Shown here: positions 31,241 through 41,680 of the stretch, in pieces
How the letters are laid out: every line of letters begins with the position of its first letter
How positions within the stretch are numbered: position 1 is the first letter of the stretch
NCBI GenBank assembly: GCA_030267965.1
Contig: BRYA01000535.1
Coordinates: forward strand, 1 to 44,852
DNA length: 44,852 bases
Direction of reading: 5' to 3'
DNA from: Triparma columacea
Lineage: Eukaryota; Sar; Bolidophyceae; Parmales; Triparmaceae
Position numbers and translations under genes: made by a program
The notes under the pieces: generated by a model
The model's input: only the letters and a program-made list of their open reading frames with translations
Told to the model about the DNA's origin: nothing
Databases searched by the model: none

Positions 31241-33298
31241 ATGCTTCTTCGCACTCTCCTCCTCTTCATAATCCTCCCCCACCTCATCACCACCCTATCG
31301 ATACCCCCCCCCTTCCGTAGCTTCCTCTCACGTCTATGCATAACAACGTCCATGTTAAGTATAACCCTCCTAACCCCCTTCACACCTGACCCCGAGGGTG
31401 AAGTCTGCAAGGTGAGAAGAGGTAGAGGGTTGATAAGACAGGTTTGATAAGACAGGTTTGATGAGACGAAATGGATTTCTACCTTGTATACTAACCGACC
31501 AAACACAACCGTTTTCCGAATTTGATTTTGCCTTCGCCTTCGCTTCGCCTTCGCCTTCGCTTCGCCTTCGCTTCGCCTTCGCTTCGCCTTCACTTCGCCT
31601 CATCGTTAGAGGATACCAAAGCGGATCGCTAACAGTGTCAGGGATGAGGAGGGGAGCTGGCAGACATATAATGATTTCACTATGGCCATGGTTGGGACGG
31701 GTGCCGCAGTGGGGAGGACTAAATTCTTAATGGAGTATATGATGGAAGTTAGGAAATGGGATAGAGAGGTGACAGGCATACCATACGGTACCTCTAGCAC
31801 CCTCCAGTCCCTTGACGTGTTCCACCACCCCAACCCCAACCCTACAAAAACTCCAATACCAGTCGTCGTTTTCGTACATGGAGGTGCGTGGAGCCACGGA
31901 TCACGCGCACTCTACCGCACGCTAGGACGGAGGGTGAGGGACGAAGGTTACGTATCGGTCGTTGTGGGTTATAGGCGTTACCCTGTTGGCACGGCTATAG
32001 ATCAGAGTGATGACGTTGGTGCGGCGTTAGAATGGGTGGTAAATAACATTGGAAATTACGGCGGTGACTCGGGCTCTGTGATACTTATCGGGCATTCAAG
32101 CGGAGCGCACATATCAACGCTCCACCTCCTATCACCGGAAAACAAACAGAGGGTTGGAGCGTTCATTAGCTTATGTGGAGTTTTCGACGTTGCAAAGCAT
32201 TACCAGTGGGAGAGGGGGAGAGGGGTGGAGGAGATATCAGCTTTGAAACCTGCGAATTGGGGTGCGGGGGGGGAGGGTGGTATGATTGAGGGTTTCAAGA
32301 TGAACTCCCCCACTTACGTAGCCTCTAAGATGAACAGCTCTTCAGTAAAGGATGCTCTGCCTGCGGTCGTGAAGCTCTACCACGATAGCAGCGATACTAC
32401 AGTACCCCTTAATTCGACGTTGGAGTTCGGGGAGGTTTTGAGGGGGAAGGTTGGGGAGGAAGGGGTTGAGGTTATAACGACAGATGGGAAAGGACATGGA
32501 GGGATTGTTGTGGATTTGATGCTGGGGGGGGGGAAGGGGGGGGATGAGGGATTGGCATTAACGATAATACGTGACTCTCTGCGTGCCCTCAATGTGAGAG
32601 GGGGGTATACCGGCGGTAGATCAACTTCATTAGCTCAACCTCCTTCGGGTAGAACTTCGTCGACTCGGCCTCCCCCTCCTCCTTCGCCACCTCAACACTC
32701 ATCCTCACGCCGTGACGTCCTTCGTAATGCTCTACTGTGGGGGGGGGCGGGCGCGTACAGCGGAATTGGAGGAGTAATACCAGCGTCAGCCTACACGATG
32801 GACAAAGTGGAACCGGACGAAGTTAAAATTTACGCAGAGGCCTTAGAAGGGAAGGGATTGAAGGTTCTGTGGCTGGGGGTTGAGGATATGAGGGCCGCGG
32901 AGAGGAAGAAGCTTTTCCCTGAGGGTTGCGGTCACAAGGTTGTTTCCGTTGATATTGTTAAACCCAAGGAGGAGGATTTAAGGGAAGCAGCAAGGTATGG
33001 TAAGGAACATGGGTATGAGATGGAATTCCAACAGGGCGACGCTACGAAACTAGATTTCCCCAATGACAGCTTCGACGTCGTTGTTTGCTCGTTATTCCTC
33101 TGCCAGGACTTCGACCCGAATGTCGTCGTCACTCAAATACGGCGGGTACTGAAACCAAAGGGAAGATTCGGGTTCTACGAACATGAGGACAACATTGACC
33201 GTGTGATTGTCAAGGTTTTCGGAGAGCGGGCAATCGTTAGGATTCAAAACTACCCGGAGAAGATTAATATCATTGCGGGGGTTGTGAGGAAGGTGTGA
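31241..33298 (+). CDS. Alpha/beta hydrolase (prenylcysteine methylesterase-like) fused to a methyltransferase-like domain via a Tat-like signal
   Basis: Exon 1 (31241-31411) encodes a signal-peptide-like start (MLLRTLLLFIILPHLITTLS). The best in-frame acceptor is CTGGCAG at 31657-31663, so exon 2 is 31664-33298 and the product is 601 residues. The hydrolase has HGGAW (about 129, oxyanion hole), GHSSGAH (nucleophile Ser202), a DSSDTTVP acid region and the KGHGG histidine, like plant ICME carboxylesterases. A Pro/Ser linker follows, then SRRDVLRNALLWGG ending PASA (about 405-432), which looks like a twin-arginine thylakoid signal with an AxA site. The C-terminal 165 residues contain GDATKLDFPNDSFDVVV and RRVLKPKGRFGFYEH of class I methyltransferases (METTL7-like). 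The usual G-x-G-x-G of motif I is replaced by WLGVEDMRAA, so AdoMet binding is doubtful. It could be two genes merged. If exon 1 is not used, translation could begin at ATG 31682. Confidence 0.7.
31429..31467 (+). repeat. 14-bp tandem repeat in hydrolase intron 1
   Basis: ttgataagacagg repeats twice with a 14-bp period, followed by a diverged third unit, shortly after the donor of the 252-nt intron. Confidence 0.75.
31530..31600 (+). repeat. CTTCGC/CTTCGCTT minisatellite in hydrolase intron 1
   Basis: About eleven units of cttcgc, alternating 6- and 8-bp spacing, lie in the middle of the intron. Both strands are open in places because of the repeat. It is not coding. Confidence 0.85.
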
Positions 33299-33501
33299 GA
33301 GGACGGAAGGGTGGGAGGTCGGAAAGGCCAACGAGCCTGACTTTAAAACGTTCAAGAAATTGTGTTGTTGTAAGCTGAGCGAGATGTAAATAGTTTTTTA
33401 GGGATTATGTGAAGAGTGTGCGATATTTTTCATAACAACTTGAACACAACTCAACAACTACTTAAACGACATTTCCATCATTCGGGTCCACTCGTATTCA
33501 C

Positions 33502-35430
33502 TCACAAGTTGAGCCTCTTCAAAAGTTCCTTGTATCTCATTCCCACGGGTCCTTTCCCACCCCTCTCCGCCTCCTCTGTCTCGACAAATTTCTCTGTCTG
33601 CTCTATGATGACCTCCGTGCACTCCTGTACGACCTTCTTGCACCTGCTCCAGCTCTTGAAAGGTCTATTCCTTGCGGTGGGCAAACTGTCGAAGTTGAAC
33701 CATATCCTAGCGATGTGTTCGACGAAGGTCTTGCGAACGTCGGGGTCCGAAATCTTCAGCTTGGTCGCTTTCTTGTGCAGGGTGAGGAACCACGCCTTCT
33801 CCTCCTCCTTTGCTTGCAAGTTGGTGTTTGACCTGAGGAAGTCCCCCACCGTGTTATCCTTGTTAGGGTTGTTGTCCTCAGCCTCCTTGTGGTCCTCAGG
33901 ACCTTCATCGATGTAGTATGCATCAGTCTTTTCCCTCCCCTTCTCGAAGAAGCCCTCACAGACCTCGTTCTTGACCAAAACAAACTTCTCCCTCTCCACC
34001 CACCCTCCCTTCTTCCCTTCCCCATCCCTCTTTTCTTCCCCATACTGCAACTCGTCCAGTTTCTTCTCCTCCTCCTCGTCTCTGCCATGCCAGAAGTCTC
34101 CCCATACGCTCTCGTTGGCGATGGGGTAAGCAGCACACATGGCAGGCATCCCAGCAACGCCTAGCATGCAACCCAGGGCGGGCTTGGCGTAGGAGTTCTT
34201 TACCGTGATGGGGAGAGAGTTGTGGGGCTGGTCATCAGTGCGGTAACCGTCGGAGGAGCAGTTATCATCTTCCTCTCCCTCTTCCTCTTTCCCCTTTTCG
34301 TCTTCTTCCTCCTCCTCGCCTTCCTCAATCTCAAGGCCCCTAATTGCCTCCAGTTCCTCCTCCTCCGTCAAGTTATACTCGTCACTAGTCACAGGTATAT
34401 ATTCCTCCTCCTCCTTCTCCAGCTTTCTCTTCAACTCCATAGTCTCCGTATAATCTAGCAAGCGACCGCCTACCTTTACAAGCTCGTACGCGAAATGACA
34501 TTGCCCGATTCCGGAATTCACAGGTGATAGATAGCAAACCGGCACGTCGTCCTTTAGCATGTACTTCAAGGACTTCCCGAGCTTATCATCCCTCCTTAAC
34601 TTGGAAGTATCCATCTTTATGTTTGTGCTCCGCGTCAAATTGAACAGGTCGTAAGGCGTCAGCAAGATGTTGTCTGCAGTGCGACAGCACTCACCGCAGC
34701 CAGTGCAGTTAAAATCCCAGCTTTCCTCCACGCCCATTAGCCTGTGATTCTCGAGCATACTTTCAATCTCGCCATCCGTCACCCCCGCTCCGCCGACATC
34801 CCTCAATTTGCTTCGAACCCTTTCCTCCCCCCCTCCTCCCTCCTTCAAGCATAGTATGTAGCAGTTAGCAGCTCGCCCGTGCTTCCGAGATCCGATCATC
34901 TTATAAGCGTCGCCCATCAGTTCGTACATGTCCCTAGCGACATCGTTTTCACCTTGTCCGTAGACTGCTCGGCACAGTTTGATGGCGGATATACAGAGGT
35001 CTACACAGGAAGGGAAAGAGCCGGAGGAGTAAGACGAACGAGCGGAGGAGACGGCTAAGGCGACTGCTGACACACCGTCATTTGTAGGCGGTGATGCGAC
35101 TGGGCTTGAAGGTCCAAATGAGGTGGATGAAGGCGGAGCAGGGGGGGTGGTAGTGGCCATGAAACCCTGTAGTAAAGCATTGTACAAAGCCCCTCTCTTC
35201 GATTTATCCAAACTCAATCTGTCGACATCGACATCTGGGCCGCCTGAGGGAAGGAGAGCACGAGCCTCGGGCCAAGGTATGGATACATCATGCACGAACT
35301 TTGTTTCATCTGATGAGTATATCTTTATCGTTAGGGTATTTGAGGTGAGATCGTCGATCAGGGTCGCAACGCAGTAACCATGAGACGGAGTTTTCACTGC
35401 GCTGCGGTAGCGATGCATCTTGGTTGCCAT
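33502..35430 (-). CDS. YkgJ/CxxCxxCC metal-cluster family protein with TPR-like N-terminal region
   Basis: Intronless, 642 residues. The N-terminal 90 residues form a small domain. A Pro/Ser linker follows, then helical pairs (about 120-195: ARSSYSSGSFPSCVDLCISA, RDMYELMGDAYKMIG) resembling TPR units. The core motif FNCTGCGECCR (about 240-250) is the CxxCxxCC signature of the YkgJ/UPF0153 family, which chelates an Fe-S cluster or zinc. The distal half (LGCMLGVAGMPAMCAAYPI, about 430) supplies the additional Cys typical of the fold. A highly acidic insertion (about 350-400) separates the two halves, making the protein much longer than bacterial members. The C-terminus EERGGKGPVGM-type tail is duplicated as a relic at 30871. 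Substrate is unknown. Confidence 0.75.
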   Translation of the reverse strand: MATKMHRYRSAVKTPSHGYCVATLIDDLTSNTLTIKIYSSDETKFVHDVSIPWPEARALLPSGGPDVDVDRLSLDKSKRGALYNALLQGFMATTTPPAPPSSTSFGPSSPVASPPTNDGVSAVALAVSSARSSYSSGSFPSCVDLCISAIKLCRAVYGQGENDVARDMYELMGDAYKMIGSRKHGRAANCYILCLKEGGGGEERVRSKLRDVGGAGVTDGEIESMLENHRLMGVEESWDFNCTGCGECCRTADNILLTPYDLFNLTRSTNIKMDTSKLRRDDKLGKSLKYMLKDDVPVCYLSPVNSGIGQCHFAYELVKVGGRLLDYTETMELKRKLEKEEEEYIPVTSDEYNLTEEEELEAIRGLEIEEGEEEEEDEKGKEEEGEEDDNCSSDGYRTDDQPHNSLPITVKNSYAKPALGCMLGVAGMPAMCAAYPIANESVWGDFWHGRDEEEEKKLDELQYGEEKRDGEGKKGGWVEREKFVLVKNEVCEGFFEKGREKTDAYYIDEGPEDHKEAEDNNPNKDNTVGDFLRSNTNLQAKEEEKAWFLTLHKKATKLKISDPDVRKTFVEHIARIWFNFDSLPTARNRPFKSWSRCKKVVQECTEVIIEQTEKFVETEEAERGGKGPVGMRYKELLKRLNL

Positions 35431-36010
35431 TTCGGGAAGTTTGATTTTTCAACTTCTTTCTGTTCCTTGTTTCCTTTCTTCCTGATTTTCTTTTCACTCA
35501 GCACAGAAGGTTCGATTTTTGCCCATTTTGTTGGTATGTAAGATTTTACCCTGATTGCGTCAGTTTTTAACACAGCGAATAGCATTCATGTCTTGATAAA
35601 ACAACCATTGCGACAAAACAAGGGCACACAATCTCCAAAACGACACAAAAAGGACTTAAACATCATTTACCGTTCAATGTCGTCATCTTATTGTCAATCT
35701 CAGAGTCCATTTTACCCTCACACTGAGGTCAATTTAGGGTCAACGATACATACATGCGCAACTTATATGCTTGGGAGAGATTGGGGAGCTTATCATAATG
35801 TCAACGGGCGTCCAGAGATTGATGTGAAGAGCAAAAGAATCAAGCGTCAACGGGCGCCAGAGATTGATGTGAAGAGCAAAAGAATCAAGCCACCCACACC
35901 ACCCTGGGTGGTCCTACACCCTCGCCTCTCACACGCGAGCGCAGCGCCGCCAAGCCGACCCCGCCTCCCCCTCCCTTCTCACACCCCGTCCCCCCTTCGC
36001 ACGCAGAACG
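35431..36010. other. Divergent intergenic region with a 46-bp tandem repeat
   Basis: It holds the promoters for the YkgJ-like gene (-) and the S41-like gene (+). An open frame from ATG 35679 (MSSSYCQSQSPFYPHTEVNL...) runs through the tandem repeat into the S41 leader. It changes to Pro/Ser low complexity, and I do not accept it as a gene, though its first 45 codons are not obviously random. Confidence 0.4.
35800..35890 (+). repeat. Tandem repeat, two 45-46 bp units
   Basis: gtcaacgggcg(t)ccagag followed by attgatgtgaagagcaaaag and aatcaagc occurs twice (35800-35845 and 35846-35890). The units differ by a single T, so the second unit is read in another frame. Confidence 0.85.
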
Positions 36011-38897
36011 ATGCACTCCATTTTTTTTCTTTTCGCCGCTCTCCTGGTCCTGCTCATCGCCGCCGACCAAGAATGTGTTGTTGTGCCATCGGGAGATTCA
36101 GAGTATGGCCCGTATCTGTTGACTCCTGATACTGCTATGGCATGCTTGCAGCTCCTCAAGACGCCAGTGTTCAGCGCCAGGCAGACCCTTGAGTCGTGGG
36201 CGGATTACATGGATCAGGTCTACACGTTTTCGGACATATGCATCAACCCCTACAACAGCACACCAAGTAAAGTGGCCGCTGGGCAGGCCTACACAACATA
36301 CGGAGAAGACGGCGCCGGCGGCCTCACCGAAGACCAAATGAAGGTCGATATTGTTGCGGAGCTCCGTCGCATGTCCAAAGAAATCTTAAATGAATATGGC
36401 GAGGACGGTGAGCTCCCGTTGGTCAAATGGTTCCAAGAGGCCATGTATCACTTTGCGAGCTTGAGGGACGCACATATTGAGTTTGGAACCGGCACTGAGG
36501 CAAGCCCGCTTGAGAACATTCTCGAGAATTTCGACTGGGTTCAGGTCACATCCGTGGGCGGCAAGCCAATACCACTACGGTTAGAAGTCACGGGCGGTGC
36601 ACCAGCGGGGGAGTCCCCGGTCATCGACACAGTCTACCAGCCCCAGGTTTCCGTTTCCAATGGGACCCATTTCGCTGTTGCCTCCAAAATTAACGGAAAG
36701 CCTCCGGCGGACTACATCAAGCGACTCGCGCAGTCGATGGACTACGGCGGAAACTTTGCTGCGTTCAAATCCGTGGGCGCGAGGGCGAACCAGATCATCG
36801 AGAGCGAACCAGATCATCGAGAGCGTGAGAGTCGGGGGAAATCTCATAAAATTGGGCAGGTGGAAAGCGCTCATAACCGGGGACTTCAATGAGTCGACTA
36901 CAATTGAGTACGAGAATGGCAACATCCCCGAGTCGGAGTACGTCTGGCTGATGCAAATGGACTTTACCTCTTATAATCAGAGAAATCCAAGCCTGTTCGC
37001 GGACTGCGAGCCCAACAAGGTTTCGTGCTTCCTCGATAAGCTCAACCAGGCTTTGAAACAACCAACTGTCACAGCACCAATTTACACCATGCTTACGAGT
37101 TGGGCGACAGCCGGCCTTGGCAAACCCGACCTCCTCAACGCCGGAATTTCGGTACCTGATTCTTTGGGAAGGAGACTCCTCTTGGGAAAAGACGTGCCGG
37201 TGCTGGTGCCGAAGCCCACGCTCGAGTCGTCGGGCCCGCGGCCGGTCTTGCGGGAGCTCGAAGAGGAGGATGCGGAGGAGTTCCCGGCAGACACAACGAT
37301 CTGGATGAGCAAAAACGGAGCCAAGACGGATGCGATCGGATACTTCGGGATTGAGAAGAACTTGGAAGACAAGCCGTTTGCTGTTCTCAAGATAAAAGCG
37401 ATGGGCAAGGATGGCGGCTTCCAATCTGAAGACTGGCTAGGGTTCTGGAACAATGCGACCGCAATCGCCAAGAAGAACGGCGTCACCAACCTTGTAATCG
37501 ACCTTGTTAATAACGGGGGAGGGAGCGTGGAGCTCGCCGCTATGATCACCCGTTCCTTGCTTCCGGCCGCCGGACAGGATCTAATTTGCAACCTTTACAA
37601 CCAGCGCCAGACCCAGTACGCCAAGGCCTGGGACAAATTCGCCGAGGTTGACGCGGCACTCGAGGCGTTCGTGAATTCGCCCCAAGCGCAAAAGGCCAGG
37701 AGCGAGGCGTTGCTTGCGCTCAACACGTCGGCCCCAGCCAACATCACGGCGCTCGAGAATCGCTTTCTGACGCAGAGCGAAGTCTTGACAAATATCAACA
37801 ATATTCTTATAACCCTAACAGGTTTTTCTTCGCCGATCCTTTTCAACTCCTCACTGCTCGCGACGATCGATGCGCGTATCAGGGTCGGCGACTTTTACAG
37901 CGAAACACTGCTCAAAACCGTGGCCCGGCTTGCCACTGACGTCACGAATCTGGCGGGCAGCGGCACCAATGCGCCTTCGTCGTATAAAGGCTTGACGTTC
38001 AAGAATCCGTTCATGCAATTCTTCCCTGAAGGCACAAACATGTTCGGCAACTTGACACAATTGGTGCGGGGTGGAAAGATAGGCAACTTCTCTGAGTCGT
38101 ATATGCAGGATGTTTGCACCAAAACCTTCGACCTCGAGGTCCCTCCCAATGATTTCGAAAGGATTGTGATTGCGACGAACGGCAAGTGCGGGTCCGCCTG
38201 CGCTGTTTTGGCCGAAACGGTACGCATGGTTTCGGAAAAGATGCAAGGTTCTTTGAACGTGCCCATGGTGAGGTACCTCGCGTGGGGCGGCACAGGGACG
38301 TACGCGACCGTGGAGGAGGCCAAGGCCGACCTCAGCGCAACGGCTTTCCCAGGTGGGGTGGTGATTGATCAACTAAAGGGGCTCGTGACATTCTACATAG
38401 CGTTCATTAACAACGCGGTCTACTTGCAGCGCTCCGTGCAGTACCTTGGGCTCGATGAGTCCGTGCTGGACAGCATCCTTGAAAGCCTCCCGGGCTTTGG
38501 GTATTACTTGAAATCTAACCCGCAAGTGAGCCTAAACCAGATGTACATGCGCCTGCTCGGGCCCGACGCACTCCCCATCGAGTACCAGTTCACGAAGACT
38601 GACTTCTACCTCTCGAACTGGTACCGGGACGTCGGCGACCGAGAAGCGGTGAAGTGGAAGCGCTCGGCGCTCGTGGAAATGCACGCGGACGCCGCGCAAG
38701 CCTTTGACTTGATGACGACGGCACCAGTCACCACGGACGACAGCGGGCTCGCTACCGGCGCTATTGTCGGCATCGTCCTTGGTGCCACTGCCATTGGGTT
38801 TGTGGTGTTCGCTGGGTTAGCCGCCGCCTTCGGCATGGTCGGAGGTGGTGTGACGAGCGGTGGCGGGGGCGCGGCGGCGGCAGCCACTAGCGTCTGA
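36011..38897 (+). pseudogene. S41-peptidase-like secreted/single-pass membrane protein, frameshifted by a 19-bp duplication
   Basis: Two overlapping frames make one gene. The first (from ATG 36011, signal peptide MHSIFFLFAALLVLLIAA) runs to the 19-bp tandem duplication at 36785-36822. The second continues without break to the TGA at 38895-38897. The total minus 19 bp is an exact multiple of three (955 residues), and the frames read smoothly across one unit. Downstream, TNLVIDLVNNGGGSVEL (S41 core) and IVIATNGKCGSACAVLAE (region of the catalytic Ser in fungal/CPAF-like S41 proteins) are seen. The C-terminal GAIVGIVLGATAIGFVVFAG is a membrane span. As read here, the protein would end about 35 residues after the duplication. 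An assembly error or a heterozygous allele is an equally good explanation. Confidence 0.75.
36785..36822 (+). repeat. Perfect 19-bp tandem duplication (frameshifting)
   Basis: gcgaaccagatcatcgaga occurs twice without spacer and without mismatch. Because 19 is not a multiple of three, it shifts the reading frame of the S41-like gene by +1. Confidence 0.95.
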
Positions 38898-39017
38898 GGG
38901 ACGAGCATTCAAGTGTGCGGATTATACGGTGGGCAGGCAAGGTATTAAAAACCGTTGAGCGAAGGAGTCTTCTTTAAGATGTGATCTAAGTTGCTCTAAA
39001 AAAAACGAAATTCATAT

Positions 39018-39345
39018 CTACTGAGCTGTCACCGGAGCTATCGACCCTCCTGACATGATCCCCCCCCATCCCAAAACAACCCCCGCCCCTAGCAACACCG
39101 AAAACAAAACTCCCAATGCAACGATGAAGTTGAATTGAACACGTAAACGCCTTGTGTGTGTGTGTGTGTGTTAAGTTTTAGCATCTTGCATATCGTCGAA
39201 GGAGTCGAACACGCCCTGCTTGGGCGTGTAGCTGCGTCAAACATTCGGGTCAAAATCAAGCAGATAAAGAAGGGTCACCCTGCCCCCCGATTTTGGGTCG
39301 ATAAACCTCAACGTCCTCGCCGAAGTGTGCGACAATTGAGGATGA
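39018..39345 (-). pseudogene. Possible degraded membrane-protein gene
   Basis: On the minus strand two coding-like segments occur in order. The first reads TLRFIDPKSGGRVTLLYLLD...DPNV, a TGA (39237-39239), then RSYTPKQGVFDSFDDMQDAK in the same frame. After the (CA)n tract, a second frame reads RVQFNFIVALGVLFSVLLGA, a probable membrane helix, to a TAG at 39018-39020. No start codon and no clear splice sites link them. I regard this as a relic or an unrecognised short-exon gene. Chance is not excluded. Confidence 0.25.
39153..39171 (+). repeat. (GT)n microsatellite
   Basis: About nine TG units downstream of the SDR gene. Confidence 0.9.
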
Positions 39346-39427
39346 TGATGAAAATATATAATGCAGAACGATGATTTGATCAACTGATGGTTTACAGTAA
39401 TTACTGTAGCTTCAATTTCCTTTTAGA

Positions 39428-40404
39428 CTAGTACTTATCAAAATCCCTCCTCTCCCCCGTCTTGTGGTAGAACTGCCCAGTGCCTCCGTCGCCCTCCTCG
39501 AACAGGAGCATGAGCGTGCTCTTGGTTCCCGTATCGGGTGACGACATGATACGCCGCATGATGAACGCCATAGCCGAGCTATTGAATAGATCCGTGGCGA
39601 TTGCACCTGGGGAGCACGCGTTGACTCTGACCTTGTCGCCGAGCTCCTTTGCCCTCATTGCTGTGTAGAGATTGAGGAGTGCCTTGCTGAGGCCGTACGC
39701 GGTATCAGACACCCCCCTCATGGCACCGAACCCGTGCTTCTTCTTTAGCTTCCTCTTGGAGATCTCCCCCTCGTTGGAAATCATGTCCACAATCGAAACA
39801 ATGCCGTCCCAAGTTATATTTTCCGTGTCCATTAAGAACTTCCTTTGTTCGGGTGTCGAGTTCTGCACGCAGCGAACAGCTGCGCCACTTGACATCTGCA
39901 CGATGCGGGGCTTTCCCGGGGCATCCATATCCAGGAAGGGCATGAATGCGTCGTCCACGCGCTTCGGGCCGGCGACGTTCGTGGCCATGATGTCCTTTGA
40001 GCTGCCATATGCAATGCCAGCATTGTTAACAATGGCCGAGAGTTTTTGGAACTTTGGGGGGGCCGCCTTGGCGAATTCCTCGGCGGCCTTCTTCGTAGAG
40101 TAGTCAGAAGAAGTGTCCATCTGAACGAGGTGCATTCGGGCCTGAACACGAGGGTTTACGAGTTACTGTGTGAGAATGGTTTCTAGCTATTGACACGGGC
40201 TTACTGTATAGTGTCTACTATATCGGATCTTACCTCCCATTCCGGATTCTCCCTCACCAAGCCCTCAATTGCAGCAATTCCTTTACTTCGAGATCGACAT
40301 CCTAGGACAACCAGCACATCAGGTGCCCGCTTCAGGCAACGTCGCACTAGGGCAAGGCCGATACCTTTGTTCGCTCCGGTAATGAGGATGCAGGGAGGCG
40401 CCAT
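39428..40404 (-). CDS. Short-chain dehydrogenase/reductase, carbonyl-reductase-like (two exons)
   Basis: Exon 1 (40234-40404, 57 codons) carries the Rossmann motif ILITGANKGIGLALVRR. A 92-nt intron (GTAAGA donor, TTCAG acceptor) leads to exon 2 (39428-40141), giving 294 residues. IVNNAGIAYG, MSSGAA (catalytic Ser) and YGLSKALLN (catalytic Tyr-x-x-x-Lys) are present in the classical SDR order, and NACSPGAIATDLF follows the active site. The length and the insertion between Ser and Tyr fit CBR1-like NADPH-dependent carbonyl reductases. The substrate is unknown. This is the only intron in the window with a confident GTAAG donor. Confidence 0.88.
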
Positions 40405-40679
40405 GGGAGGTTAGAGAGAGAGGGGGATAACCAATTTAGGAAGATATAACGAAAGCGGAGAAAGTTCCCAGCTTCAGCTTCCCAAAATTTATTTGGGATG
40501 GGTGGGACCAAGGAGAAAACTGAGGGAGGTATTATGAGGTAAGCGTTTGATATCGTGGCTTGAAATATTCAGAAACTTATAAATCATGCGCGTACGTTAA
40601 TGTTTGGGTTAAAAGAACTAACATCGCTGTGTCCATCGGAAGAAGGGTTGGCTTGTGATGGTAGCAGTGTGACAGCCTG

Positions 40680-41680
40680 ATGGTTTGCTTTTGGGTTGGT
40701 GATAATCGTAGGAGCCTTACGATCGATGGAGTGACATGTGGCGGATATGCTGTGAAAGTATTTTTTCTTTCTTCTCGCTTTTCTTGCCTTTCCTGGACAA
40801 GATTTCTAACAACATGGAAACCCTCGCGCAGGTCTCTGTTTCACACATCAGACTCCGACTCCGAATCCGACTACGACGAAAACGTCCAAGTTAGTCGTCA
40901 CGTAGAAATGATAAAGGACAAGGATGGGGAGTTCGAGGTTGTTTACCACCTTGACTGGGGTGCCCCAGGTCACGGTGATGCGCTCTGGAACAGCTGCAGG
41001 GTTATAGCTAGGTGAGCGCCACCCATACGCCAGGGCCATGGCCTTCCCCCAAGTTGTCAAGGCCAACAATTTTTTCACCCCCCCAACACGTGCTCAGTTT
41101 AATAATGAACGGTTCCTCCTATCTCCCTTCTTCCCCTCCCTCCAGCGCACTTGAGTTCGGCGCGGGCGCAGCTTTACCTAGCATGTGTTTAATGAAGCGT
41201 GGTTGTCCCTGCGTAATATCTACCGACCAACCCGGTTCAGATAGTACCTTCACAGCCATCTCACTATCTGCCTCTACCAACGCCTCAAATTGGGGCGTCA
41301 CGAACACCGTTAAACCCCTCCCCCTCAAGTGGGGAGGGAGCGTCGAAAGCGTAATGGAGGTATCGGGGGGACGGGTGGATATTCTGATAGCTAGCGACTG
41401 TATATATGACCCGAATTACCACGTTGATTTACTGGATTCTGCTTCCGAGTTGATCTCACCGGAAGGTACCTTCATCGTAGGGTACTCTTTACATAACAAC
41501 GTACCCCCAGCCTCGGTTGAGGCATTCTTTGAACTAGCGAGGGGGTTAGGGTGGAGGATAACGGGTGAAATAGTGGAGAGATTCGAGAGGCAGAACGCTG
41601 CACCTTGGGACGAGAGTAGTACTAGAGGTGACGTTTATGTTAAGTTTTTAGTACGGGGAGACGAGGTTGATTATCGATAG
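40680..41680 (+). CDS. EFM7/NNT1-type class I protein methyltransferase (METTL21 superfamily)
   Basis: Exons about 40680-41011 and 41146-41680 (GTGAGC donor, CCAG acceptor). The methyltransferase core has LWNSCRVIA just before the junction, then LEFGAGAALPSM (motif I), CVISTDQPG (motif II) and DILIASDCIYDPNYHVDLL (the S/N-D-x-I/L-Y-like motif), as in yeast Efm7/Nnt1 and other METTL21 proteins, which methylate lysines or N-termini of translation factors. The start is uncertain. The 40680 ATG keeps the frame, but a CTAAC branch-like site at 40806-40810 followed by CGCAG at 40827-40831 suggests an intron, with coding resuming at 40832 (SLFHTSDSDSESD). The true N-terminus would then lie upstream. 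Confidence 0.75.

Larger units (their letters stand above)
38898..39427. other. Intergenic region with possible degraded gene
   Basis: Convergent 3' regions of the S41-like and SDR genes. Apart from the (GT)n tract and the possible minus-strand relic at 39018-39345, I see no feature. Confidence 0.5.

Noticed and set aside
32594..32633. Possible 40-nt intron (GTGAGAG...TTAG) between the hydrolase and methyltransferase domains
   Set aside because: Splicing it would shift the frame and end the protein in a random tail. The unspliced frame continues cleanly into the Tat-like and methyltransferase segments. Kept in mind only as a possible alternative transcript.
35679..36129. Plus-strand open frame starting MSSSYCQSQ
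   Set aside because: It runs through a tandem repeat and then into the S41 leader and coding region in another frame. The second half is low complexity. Not enough to call a gene.
40617..40633. Short shared word CTAAC(A/G)TCGCTGTGT near 40619 and 42614, upstream of two genes
   Set aside because: Opposite orientation relative to the genes, only 14-15 bp, with no extended similarity. It could be chance.
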